Source: Colocasia esculenta
Lineage: Eukaryota > Streptophyta > Magnoliopsida > Alismatales > Araceae
Assembly (NCBI GenBank): GCA_014218235.1
Contig: CM024753.1
Coordinates: 9,830,049 to 9,894,048, forward strand
Length of the DNA: 64,000 nucleotides
Reading direction: 5' to 3'
This document shows, in pieces, positions 56,101 to 64,000 of the stretch. The position numbers and the translations under genes were made by a program. Positions within the stretch are counted from its first letter, which is position 1, and each line of letters opens with the position of its first letter. The notes under the pieces are model-generated. The model made no database searches. It was not told the DNA's origin and saw only the letters and a program-made list of their open reading frames with translations.

Positions 56101-56525
56101 GGTCTCTTTTGTTTAGTTGTTGAGGTTTTTGGGTGGTCCCCTGCTGAGCCTCTGACTTGTTGAGCCTCACTCCCCTACAGTTCTTTTCAGGGCTTACCGT
56201 TGGTTCGGCTTGTGGAGGCGTTGTGTCAGACTTGTACCACCAGCAGTTCAATTGTAGTAGAGATGTGTGAGCTTGTGCTCCCTCGGGATATGTCCCAGGT
56301 AGTTGTACTTTTTAATTAGACATGTATTATGTAATGGGACAATTGTACAAATATGTGAACAGCTATGAGCATATGTACTTTCTTGTGACTTGTACTGTTG
56401 GGGTTTGTCTTTTATATTTTTACTGGACACGTGTGTGAGATATCATTTGTGAGATTTCGGTCCATTCGCGGGAGACGGATCTGGATATAAAACCTTATTG
56501 GGCATAAATACCCTGGTCCGTCACA
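53171..56525 (+). mobile_element. Long LTR (3.35 kb), probable gypsy solo LTR
   Basis: It starts TGTAACGTCGCATG and ends ...CCTGGTCCGTCACA, with TG...CA ends. The 5' TGTAACG and 3' GTCACA boxes mirror those of the solo LTR at 40266-43058. GTCGCGAC-type motifs recur at 53880-54110, and GAGC(A/G)(G/A)TGGCTCA at 55393-55470. A homologous minus-strand fragment lies at 31370-32285. The 5-bp flanks (TAGAC and TGTGC) do not match, so boundaries or history are uncertain. No protein domains. Confidence 0.6.
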
Positions 56526-57289
56526 TGTGCCTTTCTACTTATTGAGTTTTGCATGAGCTGTTTCTCTTTTATGCCTCTTACTTAGGAATTTTGGTTTCTA
56601 GCTTTCTCTGTTAGTCTTGTTGTCGTTGTTTTTCTCCTTCAAAACACAACTTGAATATATATAGTTCATGAAGACTTCATCTCTTCTTCTCACTGAGGTT
56701 TCTCTTCACTTGAGCTGTGATCTTTCTCTCTAAATAACTGAGATATTGTTACACACATTCGATTTTGTCCCATTGTGTCATTATATTTCTTTTTCTTCAG
56801 GACAACTAATGTTTACAAAATTTTATTGTTTCTCGCAAAAGTCTTCCAAAAGTATGACATGCACTAACCTTGTTCCGTAAGTTGTTCATATCTTAAAAAA
56901 ATCTTCTGTCAATTTTAAGTACTTACAAAAGTAACCTTCTTTATTATCTGTTGACTAAAGTCAACATTTCTAAGAAAAAAATGTAGCATATGACAACTGC
57001 ATAAAGTTTTTTTTTTCCCTAGAGTGTTTGTTAGAGTTCTAAAAGGGCATTAAATGCAAGTTTGAATATAGGAACTCATTCACATTTTATCTGAGTAGCC
57101 AAAATTTTGGTGGCTTCCTACATCACACACACACATATACAATATATTTGATTTATTCCTTGATAATATGTTTTTTAAGTTCAAATGGAATGTAAACAAG
57201 TCTTTATGAATTAAGTAAGGTGATAAAAATTGTTTTTATTGCATAAACAAAGAGTAAGAATCAATTTTTGAATGATTTTATGAGTATGA
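56526..57289. other. AT-rich intergenic DNA
   Basis: Nothing recognised except a short CA run at 57125-57137. Confidence 0.5.
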
Positions 57290-57344
57290 GTCGTTTTTTT
57301 AATCTTTTAAGTTAGAAAGTCGATTTCTTTTGAAGTGAGGCAAA

Positions 57345-57610
57345 GGTACCGTTTGAGATTGCTTATAAGGGGGAGATTTCAATCATTTAATGATTGAAAA
57401 TCCTCTTTTTCTCCCTCTAGTTATCAAACAAAGAAAATGACTTTTAGATTTTGTAAAATGAGATTTTGAGAGAGAGGAGAGAGATAGAGAGAAAAAATGT
57501 GATGATAGTGCCTTGGCTTTTGGGATTCAAAAGCTGGTTAGAGAGAGTTTTTGCAAGATTTTGTGTTTTTGAAAAAGTGAAATCCCCATTGGGGATTTCC
57601 AAACGGTGCC
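57345..57610. mobile_element. MITE with GGTACCGTTTG/CAAACGGTGCC ends
   Basis: The inverted ends GGTACCGTTTGAGAT and ATTTCCAAACGGTGCC bound a 266-bp AT-rich element with a purine-rich middle. No reliable flanking duplication. Confidence 0.6.
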
Positions 57611-58330
57611 AAAGTTGAATCAGAAAGTCATTTCTATGTCAGTCATTTTGTCAACTCAGGAAGCCGACTTTGTGAGAGTAAATTTTGTGAATGACTCAAG
57701 GAGTCGATTTTATCGACTCACCTAGTCTATTTTATGAGAAGCAATTTTATTCCTTGACTCATTAAATTGACTTTTATGAGATTTAATTTTATTCATTAAC
57801 TCATAGAGTTGTTTTTTTTAGAGTCGATTTTATTGACTCAAGGAGTTGATTCTCCTAGAGTCGATTCTTTTAGTTAATACTCAGGAGTCAATTCTTATAT
57901 TGAGAATCGATTCTTAATCACGATCGATTTTTTAAATAAATTGGAGGGTATATTCTTTGCTTTGAGAGTTGATTCTTTAAATATAACAAGTCTTCTATGG
58001 AGACTGATTCTTCTAACTGGAGAGACTGATTCTTCTAATGGAGAGTTGACACTCTCACGAGACTTATTATTTTAATCTATTTCTTGACACTCGATTATTT
58101 TAATCATGAGACTTGATTCTTTCAATCTTAAGACTCGTTTTTTTTTTTAAATTCAATTCTTTTAATCTTGAGACTTGATTTTTCTTAAGGCTTGATTCTT
58201 CCTGAGATTCGAGTTTTTCTAATCTTAAGACTTGATTCTTCTTTATACTCAATTTTCATTTAGCACGAGACTAAATTTCACATGGAGTCTAAGAGTTGAT
58301 TTCTGATTGAGATCGAGACTAATTTTTGAT

Positions 58331-59150
58331 TGAGTCTAAGGGTCTGTTTGATAACCCTTAATATATGTCTATTGTCTAAAATACTTAATTCTTAAGATTT
58401 CAGAATGTTTGGTAAAATGTCTAAAATGATGTCTTAATTAATCACTTAATTTTAAGCTAAGAACAATAACTTTTTTTTTCAGATCAGATTTTTGTTGAAT
58501 CGTCGGCGTCGGGCGGCCGCCGGATTTCGACGGCCTGTGCCGAAATCTGACGATCACCGGAGACCGTCGTCGGTGGCCGCTGCCGGAATTTGACGATCGC
58601 CGGAGGTAGATTCCGGCAACTTGTGCCAGATTTGGCCATCGCCGGAGACCGCCGCTGCCGGCGGCAGATTGTGGCGGTCGGTGCTGAAATCCGGCAATCG
58701 CCAGAGGCTAGATTCCGATCGGGCGATCACCGATGGTAGATTCTGGTAGCCTGTGCCAGAATCCGGCGATCGCCGGAGACTGGATTCCGGCGACTGTCAC
58801 CGGCCGGTCGCCGATATCCGACGATGGTTTTCGCCCGTCGACGGCATATTCTAGCAGCCGGTGCTGGAATCCGACGACCGTCGGGTCGCTGGAATCCGGT
58901 CGCCGGCGGTTACTCAATTTCAAAAAAAATATTTTTGACCATTCTAGGTTTTGAACTCAAGAACTACCTATTAGAAGTGTAGTATCTTAATCAACTACAC
59001 TACAATTCAGATGTTTTTAAGTTGGTTATCAAACACCTTTTAAACTATGTCAGATATATATTAAGTTCTTTTTAAATTTCAGATTTCGAGAATAGATGAC
59101 AAATAAGATTTAAGATTTAATTGTTAAGTGTTATCAAACACCACCTAAGA
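58331..59150. mobile_element. hAT-like MITE with a GC-rich CCGGCGATCG core
   Basis: The left GGTCTGTTTGATAACCCTTAA and the right TTAAGTGTTATCAAACACC are inverted ends. The core at 58497-58915 is GC-rich, with many GGCGATCGCCGG and GATTCCGGC(A/G)-type repeats, unlike the flanks, and may be acquired sequence. A tRNA-like stretch at 58935-59005 lies next to it. Confidence 0.65.
58935..59005 (-). other. tRNA-like sequence, possible SINE head
   Basis: On the minus strand TAGTTGATTAAGATACTACA and, 30 bp on, GAGTTCAAAACC resemble weak A and B boxes with a trinucleotide-like spacing. No clear tail or duplication. Confidence 0.3.
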
Positions 59151-59525
59151 CTTAATTTTACATTATATGAGACTCGATTTTACCGAGTGTAACAATGTGT
59201 CCGAGACTTGATTTTTGATTGAGTTTGAGACTCGATTTCAAAAACTTGATTTTCATAGATTAGATATTCAATTCTGATTGACTCTGAGACTCAATTTCTC
59301 ACCATATCTAATTAAGACTCGATTTCTATTTGTGTCTGACACTTGATTTGACATTATGTCTGAGACTCGATTTCGAATTAAGTTTGAGACTCGATTCTAC
59401 ATTATTTTTTAGAATTGATTTTCTCCAAAAGTTGATTTTCATATACTCTCTGAGCCTCCGTTATGATTGGGAGTTGAAAGTTGATTCTCTTACTGAGAGG
59501 GGATTTTCCAGTTGGTAACTTCTTA

Positions 59526-59653
59526 GTTATAAGTATTTAATTTTGTTATCTCATTTGACTTTATACATTTAGTTTTGTTATCACATTTAGTTATAAGCAT
59601 TTAATTTTGTTATCTCATTTGACTTTGTACATTTAGTTTTGTTATCACATTTA
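59526..59653. repeat. Tandem duplication, 64-bp unit
   Basis: GTTATAAG(T/C)ATTTAATTTTG begins at 59526 and 59590, with the rest of the unit repeated almost exactly. Confidence 0.9.
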
Positions 59654-59699
59654 ACTTGGTTAGTGCATTTACTTTTGTTCACTAATTCTCGATTACATG

Positions 59700-62143
59700 T
59701 AATCTATTTATTAGTGATCACCTAGAGAGCGTATGGATTTGGAGGTTGCTGTCGTAGATGCCGACGTCAGATGAAGAGTGGAAAAGAGTGTAAGTGGGGG
59801 GCCGAGTGTGGCTAACAAGGGACAATTTAGTCATTTACTACGTACTATTCAATTAGTTTACCAAGGCAAGGCTGCACTCTAATTACGGAATCAAATGACA
59901 AGGACTAATAAGTATAACGACTAAGATTTTAGGGACTAAAAAAATAATAGTTGAATTTGAGGGATCAATAAAAATATGCTTATCCATAGGGACTAGAAAG
60001 TAAAATTGCCATGGAAAAAAGAGGGCTTCCAAGTTCCACACTGCAGTGTTTGGCGATGTTTGCACAAGTATGAAAATAGAATATGCGAATGCCATGTGAA
60101 AGGGCAGAAGGGGCAGGCTTTGGTGGTAATCCATAATCTAGGGTAAGAGCCAAACTGAAAGTTAAGTCTACCTTAATCACCTTTAGTCCAAGTTAATTTT
60201 AATCTCTAGGCCATTTGGTAATGTGTTAATTGAGACTTAACTTTGGTTAACTTAGAGTTAAAATAAAAAGTGATTTGTTAGGAGGATAAACTTAACTAGG
60301 TTAAAAGTGTGTTGAAGTTAGGTTAAAAGTGAGTTAACTCACCTTTTTCTAGCCCAACTCCCTAGAGATGTGTTAGGGTTAACCCCATTCTAATCCACCT
60401 CTTTTGCTCCTTCATACCTTCACCTTTTATATATCATTTGTGTCACATAATTCCCTCCACTGCACTTGTTCCCATCACATAGCTTTACTTGTGCTCGTCC
60501 CCTTCTTCATGTTTGTCCGATGTCTTCACCTCCTCCATCTAGATGATGATCATAACTCCTCCATCGTGGCAATACCCTAGCTTGTGTAGGTCGACTATCC
60601 CAAAAAGTGATCGTCAAGCTCGTGATGCCCTATTTGTCTCATTTTGGTGATATGTGAATGCCCTAGCTTATAAAATCCTCTTCTATGCTATGAGACTAGC
60701 CTTAAATCTTTGTCCCTCATTCAACCAAGCTTTGTGATTGTTAGTTTTTTGCGGACTTCTCCCACCATTAGAGTTATAAACGAATTATACACTCTACGAG
60801 TTGCTTGAAGCTTAGCTCGACAAAAGCTTGACTCAGTCATTTATTAGATTAATAGGCCGAGGTTAAACAAAAAAATAAACTCAATAAGGGTCAAACTTGA
60901 ACAGAGGTATGTTCGACTCGAATATACTCGCAAGTAACTCGTTCAGAATACTCGATAATGTGCTTGTTAAGATACTTGATAAGCTACTCATTAGTATACT
61001 CGAATTGATACTCCTTAGTATATTTGAATTTCTTATAATAAATATGAGAATATAAACATATTTATTTATTTTTATAAATTATTATTGAAGTATGAAACAT
61101 TTTTGGAGACTTAGATGTAACATATTAAATGCCAGGGTATGTATACCACAATCATGCAGTAGGTCTATATATACAAAATCTGATTTTAATTAAATCATAC
61201 ATAAGATATATACGCAAAATCATGTTTGACAAGGTCCTTTAGTACTTTGGTCATCTTCTTCCTCCTGACAATGGCCTTGTGTGAACCCCGGCCTTGCGCG
61301 ACAGAGAGGGGCTGCAATTGGTCATCCGAGTCTCCGATGGCCACAGCAGACCCAATGCCAGTGCTGGACGGAGCTCCCAGCAGCGGTGGCAAGGTGGCCG
61401 CTTGGCATCCTACGAGTGTATTCTTCTATCTTTCGAATCTACATTAGAACTTCCTCCATCACCATTTTGATCTGCCTTGTTGGTGGTTTGAAGTAGTCGC
61501 CGGTGCTCTTCTTCCCTGTGCGCTTTCTTTGTGTGTGTATCGGTGTAGTTCTGCTCTTCTTTCTTAATATCTTCTAAACATTCTTCTTCTTCTTCTTCTG
61601 CGCCCTAATTTTTTGTGTGCTTCTCCAAGATAGAGCAGGACAGCTATATATATGTTGTTTGAAATTAATTGTAAAGTTTGAAATATGCTTATGAACTGCA
61701 TATGACTATAGCTGTTATTGTTGTTTGCTAACTTTCTTAAGAAAAAAGGTAGAATTTATCTTTCACTAAAATAATTTGAGTATGTCATCTAATTATCTCG
61801 CTGTGTTTATTATGATCTGTACAAGAACACATTGTCCGCCTTATGTGTTGGTTATGCTCTTCTTGCAACTGTGGTTGTCTTAATCTCTCTTATTTATCTT
61901 TTTCTGCACCTTGGTTTTTCTTTGCTTCTCCAGGGCAGAGTAGGTAATCTAGATGTTATTTGAAATTGACTGTAGAGTTTGACAGGTACTTGCAGGTTCT
62001 ATTCTATATGGCTGTAGATGTTATTGTGGAATGTTCTACAAAATGTTCTCTGAGTGAGCTTATTAGCTTAGTGTGGGATATATGCAATGATGTTTGCTGT
62101 GCCTGTAGGGTTAATGTCCAGTTAGTGTGGGGCTAATTTTCAG
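59700..62143. other. Intergenic, no gene supported
   Basis: AT-rich with many short frames. At 61195-61450 both strands are open over about 200 bp in GC-richer sequence, but neither product is recognised. A CTTCTTCTT run lies at 61581-61601. Confidence 0.5.
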
Positions 62144-62146
62144 TTA

Positions 62147-62427
62147 ATGGCCTGTTTGGTATGAGATTAAAATAAATGAGGATAGGGGTAAATTAATTTA
62201 AAAATACATTATCTAATTTATTCCTATCCTCCTCCTTGTGGTATTTTTAAGGTTAGAAAATAGAGATAAGTTATTCACCAAAAGGGTGGGATGAGTTATT
62301 TTCAATTTACCTCCATTTTTTGAAGATATCTTCAAAATATTTAAACCATATTTATCCCCATTTTATTTGAGCACTAAATATAGATGAGATTAACTTATCT
62401 CTTATTTAATTCCTACCAAACAACCAT
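62147..62427. mobile_element. Tourist-like MITE (TTA duplication)
   Basis: Ends ATGGCCTGTTTGGTA...TACCAAACAACCAT are inverted and flanked by TTA at 62144-62146 and 62428-62430, as in PIF/Harbinger-derived MITEs. 281 bp, AT-rich, with long internal complementarity. Confidence 0.78.
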
Positions 62428-62430
62428 TTA

Positions 62431-63690
62431 GTGTCGGGTTAATTCTAATTTGCTAATATCTATTGATGGTAGATCCGATGGAGTAGTAAATACATCTCTA
62501 CTGAAGGGGTGTGCGCTCTCTTAGAATAGTCCACAAAAATATCACTTAAAAAAATATCTGTTGATGGTTTTAGTTGATTCCTTCCTTTTACTTTCTAAAG
62601 AGGGTTATCACCTCAATTTCTTGCATTCATTGTTTTGACGTGAATGATGTTTTATACATTATTGGAGGATGGTTTTAGTTGATTCTTTCATTTCATTATT
62701 TTTCCACCTACTCAGTTGTGATGGTACTGTATTCATTTGCTATTTCACCCTCTCCTGCAAACTTTGTCAGTTAATTTTCTTGAAATTTTCAGGAGGTCAT
62801 ATTTGTAAGCTAAGGTCAGATTTTCCCTGAGATTCTTTGATGGTATTTCTGAGTCATTTTTGTGTCAAGGTCAAGTTAGTGTGAATTTAATTTCTAGTCA
62901 AAGTTGTATATAATGTCTGCTTTTCTGGCCGAATACCAGCTTAGACGTGTATAGATTTCCGTTTGTCGCTGATTTGGTATTGTGACTAATATAGTGCAAT
63001 ATGATGTCACCTAAATTTTTTACTTATGTCAACTCAATTTTTATTTATTATGGCAAATAAAGTTTGGTCATAACACCTGCTTTTCCTGATCGTTGTTGCA
63101 ATGTTTAGTAACAGTGCGGCCGAAGCAACAAGCTGACCTACTCGACCGCACTAATGATCGATGGTGTGTGAGCCCGAGCAAGCCAACTCATGACGTCAAG
63201 TAGTAAGTGGAGTTCGGTGCGTGGGCCGAGCAAGCCAACTCTCGATCTTATTGCTCCGGCGTCAAGTGGTAAGTGGAGCTCTCTTATGTATCCTACCGTA
63301 CGAGGGGTGGGGGAGATATATTGCTATGATCAGAGTTAATTTTTTTTTTGTTTATAAAATGTCTAATTTTCTAACCGATTACCTTGGATATGTATGGATT
63401 TCAGATTGTTACGGATTTCATTATGTTCAGTTTTCAATCTGATCGTGTTGCAAACTTGTAGTTTTATGGGTTGTCCCTAACGCCAACTTCTTGTCAAATG
63501 TTTATTAGATCTACTTATGTACACTACCCTAGGAAGGTGGGGTGGGGTGGGGGGAGATATTACTCTGATCATAGTTCGTTATAGATATTTTTTTTGGTAC
63601 AAGAAAATCTCGTTTCGTGTGATTTTGTGGCTTAAGATTGGTGTTCGTGAACTTCAAGATTAGGATTTGGCAGCTCCTACTTTTCGTGTA
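62431..63690. other. Intergenic, short repeats only
   Basis: GAGCAAGCCAACTC and GTCAAGTRGTAAGTGGAG recur at about 63175-63215 and 63225-63278. AGGGGTGGGGGAGATAT and GTGGGGTGGGGGGAGATAT occur at 63302 and 63540. No gene recognised. Confidence 0.5.
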
Positions 63691-63714
63691 TCCGTATTGT
63701 TCTCACTCTACTTG

Positions 63715-63855
63715 ATCGAAAAAATTACGGATCTACACCTCGACATTGCTGATCCATAAAAATCGGTAACCTCCTCTCCCATGAATCGAATTCGGGACCT
63801 CCTACTTTTGAACAAGAGTTGTAACCGATCGACTTAACCGGGGTCCTCACTTGTT
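63715..63855 (-). mobile_element. Probable tRNA-derived SINE
   Basis: The minus strand reads GTTAAGTCGATCGGTTACAA (A-box-like) and, about 35 bp on, CGAATTCGATTC (B-box-like), followed by sequence without tRNA folding. No tail or flanking duplication was resolved. Confidence 0.45.
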
Positions 63856-64000
63856 ACAAATTTCATTATTGCTATGATCGAAGTTCGTATGGATTCTTTT
63901 CAATTTTTACAAAATCCCTACTCTTCTAAGGTGGTCTTTTGTTTCATGTTCATAGATGTCATGATGTTGTCGTAATTGTTATGTCATAAAAAACAGAGCA
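63856..64000. other. Window end, no feature
   Basis: AT-rich sequence without recognisable signals. Confidence 0.5.

Larger units (their letters stand above)
57290..59515. repeat. Degenerate GAGACTCGATT(T/C)T repeat field
   Basis: The core GA(G/C)(A/T)CT(C/T)GATT(C/T)T recurs dozens of times with 20-45 bp spacing from about 57630 to 58330 and again from 59160 to 59470. It is interrupted by MITEs at 57345-57610 and 58331-59150. It is strongly T/A-biased and non-coding; a short plus-strand Leu/Asp frame at 59330-59518 reflects the repeat. Confidence 0.8.

Noticed and set aside
53171..56525. 5-bp target duplication for the long LTR
   Set aside because: TAGAC and TGTGC do not match, so I do not claim one although both ends look like LTR ends.
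61195..61447. Open frames on both strands in a GC-rich patch
   Set aside because: Neither product resembles a known family. The plus-strand frame has a hydrophobic start that could look like a signal peptide, but the antisense frame is equally good.

Overview
The window looks like nuclear DNA of a flowering plant. It has spliced plant-type exons, L1-type and RTE-type LINEs, hAT, Mutator and Tourist-like DNA elements, long solo LTRs, a tRNA-derived SINE and long low-complexity tracts. The species cannot be fixed from sequence alone; the reading of the one intact gene leans towards a monocot.

The only convincing host gene is on the minus strand: the 5' two thirds of an EMBRYONIC FLOWER 2 (EMF2)-type Polycomb gene, a plant Su(z)12 homologue. 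Its start codon is at 27646, and eight exons with intact reading frame and GT/AG borders run down to 6076. A ninth, 36-nt cassette exon is possible. The zinc-finger and VEF-box exons must lie left of base 1, if they are present. Its introns are very large (about 2.3, 3.9, 6.9 and 7.3 kb, and more than 6 kb) and are packed with transposable elements.

Region by region. 1-4790 is a decayed plus-strand L1-type LINE carrying a nested retrocopy of a foreign mRNA tail. 4790-5945 holds hAT, LINE and RTE remnants. 6076-27646 is EMF2; its introns hold three copies of a foldback element family, an array of about 95-bp repeats, a divergent TATA/palindrome segment, a TRIM-like element split by a hAT element, truncated LTRs, a dinucleotide tract of about 460 bp and a 5'-truncated LINE. 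27647-28620 is the EMF2 leader and promoter zone. 28620-31000 is AT-rich and empty. 31020-35120 is CT/GA-rich low-complexity DNA containing an LTR piece and an STE20-type kinase pseudogene. 36017-44129 is a Mutator-like element whose decayed gene joins a MuDR-type N-terminus to a plant mobile domain, interrupted by a 2.8-kb solo LTR. 44509-45049 is a hAT element. 45300-47800 is non-coding repeats. 49153-50651 is a copia-like solo LTR. 51005-53170 holds a MITE, a thioredoxin-like (ACHT) gene fragment and a SINE. 53171-56525 is a 3.35-kb LTR. 57290-64000 is degenerate repeats and MITEs with no recognisable gene.

Apart from EMF2, nothing in the window looks like a working gene. The coding-like segments are transposon proteins or captured, broken host-gene fragments.
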